From Pseudomonadota bacterium (GTDB lineage: Bacteria; Pseudomonadota; Alphaproteobacteria; Rhizobiales; Tepidamorphaceae): a stretch of DNA of 13,686 bases. Position 1 is the stretch's first letter, and every line of letters begins with the position of its first letter. Under the pieces are notes generated by a model. The model saw only the letters and a program-made list of their open reading frames with translations, did not search any database and was not told the origin of the DNA. Position numbers and translations under genes: made by a program. Shown piece after piece: positions 7,118 to 13,686 of this stretch. The stretch spans positions 1-13,686 of the forward strand of contig JAEYRQ010000375.1 in the NCBI GenBank assembly GCA_023435545.1. Direction: 5' to 3'.

Positions 7118-7146
7118 CTCTGTGTCCTTTCGTGTGGGAGATGCCG

Positions 7147-7164
7147 CCGCGTGGGCTCACGCGG
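7147..7164 (-). other. second hairpin ahead of the major capsid gene
   Basis: A perfect 7-bp stem with a 4-base loop (CCGCGTG-AGCC-CACGCGG on the transcript) lies 17 bases after the previous hairpin and about 30 bases before the capsid start codon, leaving its AAAGGA ribosome site free. Two tandem stems between D and E could limit readthrough or protect the capsid message. Confidence 0.5.
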
Positions 7165-7180
7165 GAGGGCAGCGGAAGTA

Positions 7181-7199
7181 GGGCCGCGCAGGGCGGCCC
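7181..7199 (-). other. hairpin directly after the decoration gene
   Basis: Starting two bases after the decoration protein stop, the transcript can form GGGCCGC-CCTGC-GCGGCCC, a perfect 7-bp GC stem with a 5-base loop. No T-tract follows. Confidence 0.5.
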
Positions 7200-7200
7200 G

Positions 7201-7557
7201 TCAGACGCGGGTGCGAACGAAGATCGGCAGACCGGCGACTCGGAACGCGGCCTCGACGGCGGCCGCGGTGTGGCCCGTGCCGATGGTCAGCTTGTCCGCC
7301 GCGAACTCGCCGGCGAAGAAAGCCGGCGCGACGACGTCGCCGCCGCTTGCGTCGACGCTCTCGGCGAGGATGGCGCCCGGATCCTCCGAGCCGTCCTCAG
7401 CGGCAGCAAGCGACGCGATGTACTTGTCGCTTGCCGAGATGCGGCCGATCACGGCGCCTCGCGCAAGTTCCTGGCCGGAGGCGATCGTCACGTAGCGGAT
7501 CGCGACCGGGAAGTCGCCGACGATCAGGCCGCCGGGCTGGTATTCCACCTTCGCCAT
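7201..7557 (-). CDS. head decoration protein, lambda gpD family
   Basis: A 118-residue protein (lambda gpD: 110) expected to bind as trimers on the expanded capsid and stabilise it against internal DNA pressure. The family pattern is clear: RGAVIGRISASDKYIAS (33-49), then DGSEDPGAILAESVDASGGD (55-74), a Phe-Gly-Glu-Phe turn (FFAGEF, 80-85), and a hydrophobic C-terminus (AGLPIFVRTRV). The start ATG 7557 has a TAGGAGA site. The gene lies directly upstream of the major capsid gene, as in lambda, and hairpins sit in the gaps on both sides. Composition matches the neighbours. Confidence 0.93.
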   Translation of the reverse strand: MAKVEYQPGGLIVGDFPVAIRYVTIASGQELARGAVIGRISASDKYIASLAAAEDGSEDPGAILAESVDASGGDVVAPAFFAGEFAADKLTIGTGHTAAAVEAAFRVAGLPIFVRTRV

Positions 7558-7591
7558 GTCAGTCTCCTATGGCTGATGGTTTCAGGGATCC

Positions 7592-7612
7592 GCGCCGCCG
7601 CCACGGCAGCGC
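7592..7612 (-). other. intercistronic hairpin between scaffold and decoration genes
   Basis: After the scaffold stop the transcript can fold GCGCTGCCG-TGG-CGGCGGCGC, a 9-bp stem with one G-U pair and a 3-base loop. No T-tract follows, so a classical terminator is unlikely. A role in RNA stability or processing is possible. Confidence 0.45.
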
Positions 7613-7621
7613 GGCACGCGG

Positions 7622-8143
7622 TCAGCGCCGCCTGGCGCCGCGAAGCTTCGCCAAACTCTCGGCGAAGCCGACGAGCTTCTTGTCGGAAGCGTTGAGCGCA
7701 CCACCCGCTCCGCCCGACGGGGATTCGCCGCCGGACGGGCCGGGATTGACGTCCTTACCGGCCATGACGTCGCCGAGACGCGAGGCCTTCGGAGCCGCGG
7801 CGAGGAGCGCCTTGGCGCGCTTGGCCGACATGCGTCCGGCAGCAACGTCCTCGCCGAGCTCGGCGGCGAGCTTCTCGCGACCCTTCGCCTCGGGCGACTT
7901 CACGAGCGCGAAGCCGGCGGCGACACGGGAGGCGCGGCCGGCGGCCTCCTTGTCGTCTTCGTCGCCCTCGGCCTCGTCGTCCTTCTCGTCCTCGGCCGCT
8001 TCCTTCTCGTCCTCGTCCTCCTCGGACTCGGTCTCGTCGTCGGTCTGATCCTCGGACGTGGTGGCGTCCTTCTCCTCCTCGTCCTCCTCGGCGCGGGACT
8101 TGCCCGCCTTCGGCAGCAGATGCGCAAGATTGAGCCTGGCCAT
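7622..8143 (-). CDS. probable head scaffold protein (Nu3 position), highly acidic
   Basis: A 173-residue protein between the S49 protease and the decoration protein, where lambda encodes its scaffold Nu3. Residues 19-66 are almost entirely Asp/Glu with a few Lys/Thr/Ser. Next comes a predicted helical segment (about 84-120), including REKLAAELGEDVAAGRMSAK, similar in style to the C-terminal scaffold part of long gpC-type proteins. A Gly/Pro/Ser linker leads to a basic C-terminal end (KKLVGFAESLAKLRGARRR). An acidic, helical, removable protein with a basic coat-binding tail suits a scaffold, but no specific family is recognised. The ATG at 8143 has a strong AAAGGAGG site. The gene is in frame with the protease, with no stop other than the protease UGA between them. 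Function is inferred mainly from position and composition. Confidence 0.7.
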   Translation of the reverse strand: MARLNLAHLLPKAGKSRAEEDEEEKDATTSEDQTDDETESEEDEDEKEAAEDEKDDEAEGDEDDKEAAGRASRVAAGFALVKSPEAKGREKLAAELGEDVAAGRMSAKRAKALLAAAPKASRLGDVMAGKDVNPGPSGGESPSGGAGGALNASDKKLVGFAESLAKLRGARRR

Positions 8144-8180
8144 CGTGAGCCTCCTTTCGGCTTCGCGGTTGCGTGTAGGT

Positions 8181-8193
8181 CCGGCGGGGCCGG
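8181..8193 (-). other. small hairpin after the protease stop
   Basis: Immediately after the protease TGA the transcript can form CCGGC-CCC-GCCGG, a 5-bp stem with a 3-base loop. There is no T-tract. It is the weakest of the hairpins in the C-to-FI block and could be chance in GC-rich DNA. Confidence 0.3.
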
Positions 8194-8194
8194 G

Positions 8195-9034
8195 TCAGTT
8201 CAGGGTCGCGGCGTGGTCGACCAGCGCGGCGAGCGCGTCGTCCGGCGATGCGATCGCGTCGATCAATCCGAGGTCGAGCGCCTCGCGCAGCCGGACCGGG
8301 TCGTCGTAGAAGCGCGCCTCGGTGGCGAGGACGTTCTCGACGGCCATGCCGCGGCCGGCCGACACATGCTCGGCGAACATCAGCCGGAACGCCTCGAGAC
8401 CTTCCTGCCACTCGCCGCGCACGTCGTCGGGCAGCGGCGCGAAGGGATGGCCGTCAACCTTGTGCTTGCCGGCATGGACGAGGCTGACGCGCAGGCCCTC
8501 CTCGTCCAGCCATTTCGACATGTCGAGGTGCATCCGCACCACACCGATCGAGCCGACGCCGCCGGTAATCGGGGCGGAAATCGTCTGGCAGGACGCAGCG
8601 ATCGCGTAGGCCGCGCTGGCCGACCAGTTGGTCACCAGCGCCGCGACCGGCTTGACCGCGGAGGCCGCGCGCAGCCAGGCGCACAGCTCGAAGCACCCGG
8701 CCACCATACCGCCACCGGAATCGATGTCGAGCGCGATGACGGTGATCTCGGGATCGGCCAGCGCCGAGGCGACGGCCAGCCGGATCGCGTTGTAGCCCGT
8801 CGCCCACTCGCAACCATGGAACGGCAGCCGGTCGAGCAACACGCCGCGGATCGAGACGACGGCAACGGCGCCGATCTTCAGATACAGATCGGCCGGGCGC
8901 GCGTCGTCGAGCCAGACACCGGCGAGTCGCTCGCCGCCATTCATCGACCACAACCGGGCGACGGCGCGCGCGGCCTCCGGCTCCAGTATCTCCGGCACGG
9001 CCCAGGGGCCGCAGCTCGCCGCGGTGCTGATCAT
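8195..9034 (-). CDS. prohead protease, S49 (SppA/gpC-like) peptidase
   Basis: A 279-residue serine protease expected to cleave scaffold and portal during prohead maturation. The catalytic pair is visible: Ser140 in NWSASAAYAIA and Lys192 in GKHKVDGHP. The 52-residue spacing equals that of Bacillus SppA (Ser147/Lys199). The oxyanion segment DIDSGGG is at 103-109, and TGGVGSIGV at 157-165 is a strong S49 motif. Start ATG 9034 overlaps the portal stop (ATGA) and has a good GGAGGGAA site; a reading extended to 9301 lies over the portal gene and was rejected. Lambda gpC is 439 residues because its C-terminal part contains the nested scaffold Nu3. Here the protease stops after its core with UGA, and the scaffold candidate follows 51 bases later in the same reading frame. 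See findings. Confidence 0.93.
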   Translation of the reverse strand: MISTAASCGPWAVPEILEPEAARAVARLWSMNGGERLAGVWLDDARPADLYLKIGAVAVVSIRGVLLDRLPFHGCEWATGYNAIRLAVASALADPEITVIALDIDSGGGMVAGCFELCAWLRAASAVKPVAALVTNWSASAAYAIAASCQTISAPITGGVGSIGVVRMHLDMSKWLDEEGLRVSLVHAGKHKVDGHPFAPLPDDVRGEWQEGLEAFRLMFAEHVSAGRGMAVENVLATEARFYDDPVRLREALDLGLIDAIASPDDALAALVDHAATLN

Positions 9035-10689
9035 GCCTGTTCCCTCCGGTTGCCGGACTCGCTCTCCCGGTCCGAGGCGGGCGTGATGGACAGGTCCGTC
9101 ACCGGCGCCTGGAGACCCAGCCGCTCCATTTCCGCCTTTTCGCGCTGCAGCTGATCGAGCACCATCTCCCAGTCGAGCCCCTGCTCGGCCGCTTCGCGCT
9201 CCAGCGTGGAAATCCGTCCGTCGCGGCGCAACACCGCCGCCTGGGCTTCCTTGACCGGATCGATGTAGCCGCGGCCGGGGCCGATCCACTCGGCACGGCA
9301 CCAGGCCGCGGGCGCCTCATAGAATTCGCGCGCACCGGAGGGGGCGACCACCTCTCCAATGTCGATCGCCTCCTCCAGCCAGGCCGCGAAGATCGGGGTG
9401 GCCGCGCCCCAGACCAGGATCGCGCGAAGCCGCTGGATGCCGCGCCACACCTCGTTAAGCGCCGCGCGCGCCGAAGAGTAGTTGGTGCGCGACCAGTCCA
9501 TCGACAGTTGCTCGTAGGAGACGCCGAGCGTGGCCGCGAAGGCCTGCAGGAAGGCGGTCTGGAAGGCGGGCAGACCAGCGGTCTCTCGAGCCTGCGTGTT
9601 GAGATCCAGCTTGTCCGTCGGGAACATGGACAGGAACCGGGAGTCCTCCATGCGCACCACGCGGTTCTGCCGATAGAAGTCGTCGCGTGCCCGGTTGTAG
9701 GCGTCCCAGTCGGTGCCGCCGCCGCTGGCGCCGCCCAGGACCTCGGCGGCATATTCCGGCCCGATCTGGGTATAGATCGCGCCGACGATCGTGGCGTTGA
9801 TCGCGGCCGTCCTGACCTCCGCCTCCGAGTAGCGCGACAGCATACGGATCTTTGTCAGGCCGCCGACAAGCCGGGAGATGCCGCGAGACTGCCCGGCCCG
9901 GCGCTTGTCGTAGACGTGCAGCACCTTCGGCCGCTGCCAGTCGCCGACGACGTCCCAGCGAGGAAAGCGCTCCCAGATCCACGCTGCGGTGGACGGCATG
10001 TAGAGGTCACCGGGATGGGCCTTGCGGATGTGATAGGCGATCGGCGCGCCGGATGTATCGCGCTCGACCCCGCCCCGGAACGTCTCATCGTCCATCCGGA
10101 AGTGGGGATTCGACAACCGGTCCGGATCGACCACGTGCACCGCTGTCGCATAGGCGAAGCCCGGCTTGGGGTCCCAGCGGAGAACCGCCAGCGATTCGTC
10201 GAGGGTCGCGAACTCCCGTGCGATCAATCCCATCAGCCCGACAAACGGCAGCTGCCGCTCGGCGTCGCAGCGGAACGTCGGATCCTCGGCCCAGCCACGC
10301 CAGGCCGCCTGGATCTGCCGGCCGAGCTCGTGCGCGTCGTCCTCGGATATGCCGAGCGCGGCGGCATCGGGCTTGCTGTTGAGACGGAAGGTTCCGCCCA
10401 CCAGCATGTCGACCTTGCGGTCAATGGCTGCGGATACCCACCCTTCGTTCCGCTCGAGATCGCGAATGCGGGCGACAGAGGTGTCGCGCTCCCACAGCCA
10501 CTCCGCGTCGGCCGACAGCAGCGGCGGATTCCAGCCGGCGAGCGACGGCACGTCGAGATCAGCCGAGACATAGCTGGTACGGCCACCACCGACCACGGAT
10601 GCGGTCACCGGGCGTGCGGAGGCGCCGAGCGCATCTCCGGCGCGCACACGATACACGGGCTTTGTCGGCCGCACCGAGACCGAGTTCAT
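9031..10689 (-). CDS. portal protein, lambda gpB family
   Basis: This 552-residue protein (lambda gpB: 533) should form the dodecameric ring at the head vertex through which DNA enters and leaves. Family marks include the N-terminal pattern DLERNEGWVSAAIDRKVD (77-94), the QSRGIS stretch (267-272) and, most diagnostic, DWSRTNYSSARAAL at 398-411. The segment GRGYIDPVKEAQA (472-484) is also typical, with the C-terminal helical clip/crown region after it. Start ATG 10689 overlaps the gpW stop by four bases and is preceded by GGAGG at good spacing. The stop again overlaps the next gene as ATGA, so W, B and C look translationally coupled. The last 20 or so residues are Ser/Glu/Arg-rich and probably disordered. 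Nothing is broken or missing. Confidence 0.95.
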   Translation of the reverse strand: MNSVSVRPTKPVYRVRAGDALGASARPVTASVVGGGRTSYVSADLDVPSLAGWNPPLLSADAEWLWERDTSVARIRDLERNEGWVSAAIDRKVDMLVGGTFRLNSKPDAAALGISEDDAHELGRQIQAAWRGWAEDPTFRCDAERQLPFVGLMGLIAREFATLDESLAVLRWDPKPGFAYATAVHVVDPDRLSNPHFRMDDETFRGGVERDTSGAPIAYHIRKAHPGDLYMPSTAAWIWERFPRWDVVGDWQRPKVLHVYDKRRAGQSRGISRLVGGLTKIRMLSRYSEAEVRTAAINATIVGAIYTQIGPEYAAEVLGGASGGGTDWDAYNRARDDFYRQNRVVRMEDSRFLSMFPTDKLDLNTQARETAGLPAFQTAFLQAFAATLGVSYEQLSMDWSRTNYSSARAALNEVWRGIQRLRAILVWGAATPIFAAWLEEAIDIGEVVAPSGAREFYEAPAAWCRAEWIGPGRGYIDPVKEAQAAVLRRDGRISTLEREAAEQGLDWEMVLDQLQREKAEMERLGLQAPVTDLSITPASDRESESGNRREQA

Positions 10690-10922
10690 GGCCGGCCTCC
10701 GAAGCGGACGGCGATCGGGCCGTAGCCGGTCGGCTGTCCCGTCAATCTGGCAAGCTGGATGCGATACTGCACGAGCGCCTGCTCGATCTCCGCGAGCGTA
10801 GGCAGAGCCTTTTCCACGATCGTGCCTTCGTAGGCGACCTTGAGCCGCGACTCCCCTCTGAGGCGGGCGAGCTTCGCCGCCTCCAGGTCGGCGATCACCA
10901 CCTTGAGCTCCTCGACCGTCAT
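10686..10922 (-). CDS. head-tail joining protein, gpW-like
   Basis: A 78-residue protein sits between the large terminase and the portal, exactly the W position of lambda, whose gpW has 68 residues and joins the packaged head to the tail connector. The N-terminal helix (TVEELKVVIADLEAAKLAR) is followed by a short basic/aromatic beta segment (SRLKVAYEG), then a second helix from about residue 42 (LAEIEQALVQYRIQLARL). This helix-hairpin-helix pattern is that of gpW. The gene starts 10 bases after the terminase stop, with a modest AGG site overlapping that stop. Its TGA overlaps the portal ATG (ATGA), so the portal is probably translationally coupled to it. Assignment rests on fold pattern plus position. 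Confidence 0.85.
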   Translation of the reverse strand: MTVEELKVVIADLEAAKLARLRGESRLKVAYEGTIVEKALPTLAEIEQALVQYRIQLARLTGQPTGYGPIAVRFGGRP

Positions 10923-10932
10923 GTCCGTGTGC

Positions 10933-13029
10933 CTACTTCGTGAGCCTGATCAGGCTTTCCAGCGCCGGATTCGCCCTGCCGATCGGGCGGGCCGCCGGGG
11001 CATCCGCCGCGGGGCCGTCCTCCTCGGCGATCGGCCGGGCGGCGGGAACTGCCGTGACTGCGGGCTCGAACAGGTCGAGTGCCGCCGATCCGATCGTCTC
11101 CGCCAGTTCGGCAGCGCGGCGGGCCCAGCGAGCCTCGTCCCAGGCCCACAGGCCCACATAGTGAGTCAGCGCCATATTGTAGACCCGGCAGTCGAGCCAG
11201 TGATTGGGGCCCCGCTTCTCCCAGATCCGGGTCCGCTCGCCTTTCTTGGTCAGCTCGTCCTTCACGTATTCGGAGACCAGGTGCCGGAAGTAATCTTCCT
11301 CGGCGTCGGCCGGGAAGTGGCAATATCCGGTCGGGGCGCCGGACACCCCCTCCTTAAGGTCGCGGCCCAGATAGACCATCAGTGCGCCCTTCAGGCCATA
11401 GGTGCCGACCAGCCAGACCATGAGACCGAAACGCCTGGCCTTGCCTGCCGATAGACCTGTCTTCTTGATCTCGGCGGCCTCGCCGCGGAAGATCGGCAAC
11501 TTGGACCAACCGTCCACGCCCTTCAGCGCCAGCGCGTTGTGGCGGCGCCGGACCCAGCTGTAGACGGCATCGGCGTTATAGCCCGAGTCGACGCCGATCA
11601 TGTCGTCGGCGAGACGGGCACCACCAAGTACATATCCGCGGTCCACGATCAGATCGAGCTTCGGCCAGGCGCCTTCGAGCGGCGCATCCGTCTCCCCGGC
11701 CAGATAGCCGTGGTCGATTGCCCAGCTTTCCTTCCCAGGGCCCCAGCCGACGCGCTCCCAATAGAGCCCGTCGCCCTGCACGTCGACGCTCAACGTCGAG
11801 TAGAGCACGCCCGCCGGCGCCATGCCTCGGTGCCACTCCGCTTCCCGCCGCGCCGACAAGACCTCCCACGCTGGCCCATCCCCCTTCGCCTCGTAGGGGC
11901 GCCCGAGGTCGAGGTTCTCGAATGGCTTGCGCAGATCCGGATCATCGCCGGCGTCCGCCTCCTTCTGCGCAATCAGGTCGAGACGGTCGAAGGTATTGAT
12001 GACACCTGTCATCCAGTAGCTTCGCCGGGTGCGGCCGGTGTCGCGGTCCCGCCAGGACTGGATCTCGGCGGCCGGGATCGTCTTCGGTGGTACGACGCCA
12101 TCAGCATCCGGCGCCGTCGGGATCCAGCAGGCGCCGTTCGCCGGCGCCTTCATCTGCGGCTTGTCGGCATCGCCATGCGCGTGGCCACATGCGGGGCAGC
12201 GGAGGCGTGCGCGGAACGGCGGGTCCGGGTTCTTCTCGACGTCCTCCCAGTCCCAGTCGGTCACCGCGCCGCAGCCGAGACAGGCCATGTAATACCGCCG
12301 GAGGTCACCTGCCGAGAAGTCGCGATCAAAGGAATCGCCCTTGTCGAGGAAGGTCGAGATGTCGAGCAGCTTCGACAGTCCGAAAACCCGATAGGTCTTC
12401 AGGCGCTGCTCCGACAGTTTGACCGGATCGCCCTCCCCCTCGGCATTGTCCGTCCAGCCGGCCCGGTCGTCCCGCACCATGTAGCGAATCGTGTGCTGGC
12501 GGAGCGTCGCGGCCGAGTTGGCTCCGGCAAGCAGCAGGTATCCACCTTTGAAGACGATGCGGTCTGAGGTCGATCCCTCGCCGCTGCGCGACCGCTGCGG
12601 GGCGACCACGCCGCGTTTCATCGGACTCAGCACCGCCGTCGCCTGAATCATCGGATCCAGCTTCTCGATCTTCCAGTCCTTCGCTGCCTTCACGGTCGGC
12701 CCGACATACATCGCCGGACCAGGTGCCCTATGCATGATGAAGCCGATGAAATTCTCGGCCGTGGCGGATCCTCCGGACTGGCCAGGCTTGCCGATCAGAA
12801 CATGCTCGCATGGATGCTCCGGCGACATGCAGTCCATCGGTTCGACCAGCTCAGGTGCCACCTCGTTGCGCCATGGACCTGGTTTGGCAGAAGCCCCATC
12901 GGGCACGATCCGATGCCGCTCGGCCCAGTCGGAGATCCGCTCGCGGGGATCGGGGCGCAGCGCGGCCGCGGCCGCTCGATAGACGACCGACGCGTTTGCC
13001 GCGAGGCGGGCTTCTGTCTCAGGCAGCAT
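10933..13029 (-). CDS. terminase large subunit, GpA family
   Basis: This 698-residue packaging motor has an ATPase that drives DNA into the prohead and a nuclease that cuts cos ends. The N-terminal ATPase carries a deviant P-loop, KPGQSGGS, at residues 81-88, and a Walker B-like RDDRAGW at 186-192 followed by the family signature GEGDPVKL (198-205). A zinc-ribbon insert has CLGC at 250-253 and CPAC at 278-281. The C-terminal nuclease region has Asp in SVDVQGD (residue 415), GVDSGY (near 480) and LDCRVYNMA (613), the usual acidic triad positions of GpA proteins. The final 50 residues are a Pro/Ala-rich tail. The ATG at 13029 overlaps the small terminase stop by 11 bases with a weak GAGACGG site. 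A longer reading to 13230 only antisense-free extends into the small terminase in another frame and was rejected. Length is slightly above lambda gpA (641). Confidence 0.95.
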   Translation of the reverse strand: MLPETEARLAANASVVYRAAAAALRPDPRERISDWAERHRIVPDGASAKPGPWRNEVAPELVEPMDCMSPEHPCEHVLIGKPGQSGGSATAENFIGFIMHRAPGPAMYVGPTVKAAKDWKIEKLDPMIQATAVLSPMKRGVVAPQRSRSGEGSTSDRIVFKGGYLLLAGANSAATLRQHTIRYMVRDDRAGWTDNAEGEGDPVKLSEQRLKTYRVFGLSKLLDISTFLDKGDSFDRDFSAGDLRRYYMACLGCGAVTDWDWEDVEKNPDPPFRARLRCPACGHAHGDADKPQMKAPANGACWIPTAPDADGVVPPKTIPAAEIQSWRDRDTGRTRRSYWMTGVINTFDRLDLIAQKEADAGDDPDLRKPFENLDLGRPYEAKGDGPAWEVLSARREAEWHRGMAPAGVLYSTLSVDVQGDGLYWERVGWGPGKESWAIDHGYLAGETDAPLEGAWPKLDLIVDRGYVLGGARLADDMIGVDSGYNADAVYSWVRRRHNALALKGVDGWSKLPIFRGEAAEIKKTGLSAGKARRFGLMVWLVGTYGLKGALMVYLGRDLKEGVSGAPTGYCHFPADAEEDYFRHLVSEYVKDELTKKGERTRIWEKRGPNHWLDCRVYNMALTHYVGLWAWDEARWARRAAELAETIGSAALDLFEPAVTAVPAARPIAEEDGPAADAPAARPIGRANPALESLIRLTK

Positions 13030-13624
13030 CGGCCGTCTCGGCGTCGATCTGGTCGAGTTCGACGGCAAGCGTGTCGAGCAGCTTGCGCATCTCCTCGTCC
13101 AATACCGAACGGGCCGCTCGTGCGTCCGGCGCGCTGGCGACCTGGTCGGCAACGGTGGCGGGCAGGGCGAGCAGTCGGTCACGGACCCGACGGAACACGT
13201 CGAACGTGCGCCGCTCGACGGCGTCGACATCGGTCAGATTGCCGAGCCGTTCCTCCAGATCGAGGCGGGCGTTCTCTGCCTGATAGGTGGCATGCTGCGC
13301 CTTGGCATCGTGGTATGCGCTCGTCGGCATGCCCGCCACGTCGTCCCGCGGGTCGCGGGCGGGCGCGGTGGCGCGCCCGCCGTTGCGGAGATCCTGCGCG
13401 GGGTCGGTGGTCGCGCCGACGAGCCGGTCGAACTGGACGAGACTGATGCGCTTGCGCTGACCATCCTGGCGCACCTCGAGCGCACCCTGGTGCGAGAGAC
13501 GCTTGACCCGCTTCGAGATCGCCTCTTTCGACACGCCCTTGAGGCGCGCCACTTCGGAGATCGTCATCCACGGGCCACCGTCAACCGTCGTTGTCGTCGC
13601 CGTCAACGCCGTCAACCCTGCCAA
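13019..13624 (-). CDS. terminase small subunit, Nu1-like (DNA recognition for packaging)
   Basis: This protein should recognise the phage cos region and hand DNA to the large terminase. A winged-helix style helix-turn-helix near the N-terminus reads TISEVARLKGVSKEAISKRV, followed by a basic wing (QDGQRKRIS). The C-terminal half is helical, with a typical stretch RVRDRLLALPATVADQVA seen in phage small terminases, and ends acidic. The stop overlaps the start of the large terminase by 11 bases. The start is uncertain. I chose the TTG at 13624 because GAGGA lies four bases before it. Other in-frame choices are TTG 13642 (207 residues), TTG 13615 and ATG 13567, the last with no good ribosome binding site but directly before the helix-turn-helix. 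Family assignment rests on the domain layout and on the adjacent GpA gene. It is fairly secure; the exact N-terminus is not. Confidence 0.8.
   Translation of the reverse strand: MAGLTALTATTTTVDGGPWMTISEVARLKGVSKEAISKRVKRLSHQGALEVRQDGQRKRISLVQFDRLVGATTDPAQDLRNGGRATAPARDPRDDVAGMPTSAYHDAKAQHATYQAENARLDLEERLGNLTDVDAVERRTFDVFRRVRDRLLALPATVADQVASAPDARAARSVLDEEMRKLLDTLAVELDQIDAETADAA
13578..13616. repeat. three direct copies of an 8-base repeat at the 5' end of the small terminase gene
   Basis: On the minus strand the octamer GTTGACGG occurs three times (plus-strand CCGTCAAC at 13578-13585, 13600-13607 and 13609-13616). The copies begin 22 and 9 bases apart. They overlap the first codons of the longer small-terminase readings, where they encode a Thr/Ala-rich run, and lie just upstream of ATG 13567. 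In lambda the small terminase binds repeated R sites in cosB next to its own gene, so a cosB-like role is possible. Chance repetition in a Thr-rich coding stretch is the alternative. Confidence 0.45.
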
Positions 13625-13686
13625 ATTTTCCTCGGACTGCAAAAACCCCGCGCCCAGTTCCGCCGTGTCGCGCGAGGGGCTGGGAA

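Noticed and set aside
7147..7199. Rho-independent terminator between decoration and capsid genes
   Set aside because: The stems are strong, but no T-tract follows either one and the capsid gene must be expressed from the same transcript.
5762..7495. 577-codon open frame on the plus strand across the FI, capsid and decoration genes
   Set aside because: It lies antisense to three well-supported phage genes, has Arg/Gly/His-rich sequence with no recognisable domain and has no ribosome site. Long antisense frames are usual at this GC content.
9099..9752. 217-codon minus-strand frame inside the portal gene
   Set aside because: Internal shadow of the portal gene: Arg/Ser/Pro-rich and no domain.
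1..13686. Gene transfer agent cluster
   Set aside because: RcGTA-type clusters have an HK97-like terminase and capsid set. This one has a GpA terminase with gpW, gpB, gpC, gpD and gpE-type proteins in lambda order.
1..13686. Defence system, toxin-antitoxin pair, CRISPR array, tRNA or insertion sequence
   Set aside because: Every stretch is covered by structural phage genes with short gaps. No repeat-spacer pattern, tRNA-like fold or transposase motif was seen.

Overview
The window is the structural (morphogenetic) half of a lambda-like, tailed, cos-type siphovirus. It is probably a prophage, but no integrase, repressor or host flank lies inside the window, so a free phage cannot be excluded. 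The DNA is uniformly very GC-rich. The codon use and the style of the proteins (a DUF6441-like Z protein, a small protein with a DHDGDG motif, a GpA terminase) suggest an alphaproteobacterial host, Rhizobiales or Rhodobacterales-like. The host assignment is inference.

Every supported gene is on the minus strand, so the operon reads from right to left. From about 13624 down to 10686 lie the packaging genes: small terminase (Nu1-like), large terminase (gpA) and gpW. From 10689 to 7622 lie the portal (gpB), an S49 prohead protease (gpC core) and an acidic scaffold candidate (Nu3 position). From 7557 to 5297 lie the decoration protein (gpD), major capsid protein (gpE), an FI-position protein and an FII-like head-tail connector. 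From 5288 to 2795 lie a Z-position tail completion protein, a U-like tail terminator, a small DHDGDG protein and the tail tube (gpV). From 2793 to 1 lie the tail assembly chaperone, with a -1 frame extension like lambda G/GT, and the tape measure protein (gpH), which runs off the left edge. The gene order matches lambda Nu1-A-W-B-C-Nu3-D-E-FI-FII-Z-U-V-G-T-H almost one for one, with one additional small gene between U and V.

Most genes are packed tightly: ATGA overlaps at W/B and B/C, overlaps at Nu1/A and Z/U, and gaps of 1 to 32 bases elsewhere. The exception is the C-scaffold-D-E-FI block, where gaps of about 50 to 85 bases each hold GC-rich perfect or near-perfect hairpins. No promoter, terminator with a T-tract, tRNA, insertion sequence or CRISPR array was seen, and there is no gene-free stretch above 300 bases.

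The most interesting signals are a textbook -1 ribosomal frameshift cassette in the tail chaperone gene (GGGAAAC, six-base spacer, GC stem), a protease gene and scaffold gene that share one reading frame and are separated by a single UGA, a run of intercistronic hairpins around the capsid genes, and a triple GTTGACGG repeat at the 5' end of the small terminase gene. I see no defence system, toxin-antitoxin pair or other accessory cargo. This is a core phage module rather than a novel system.
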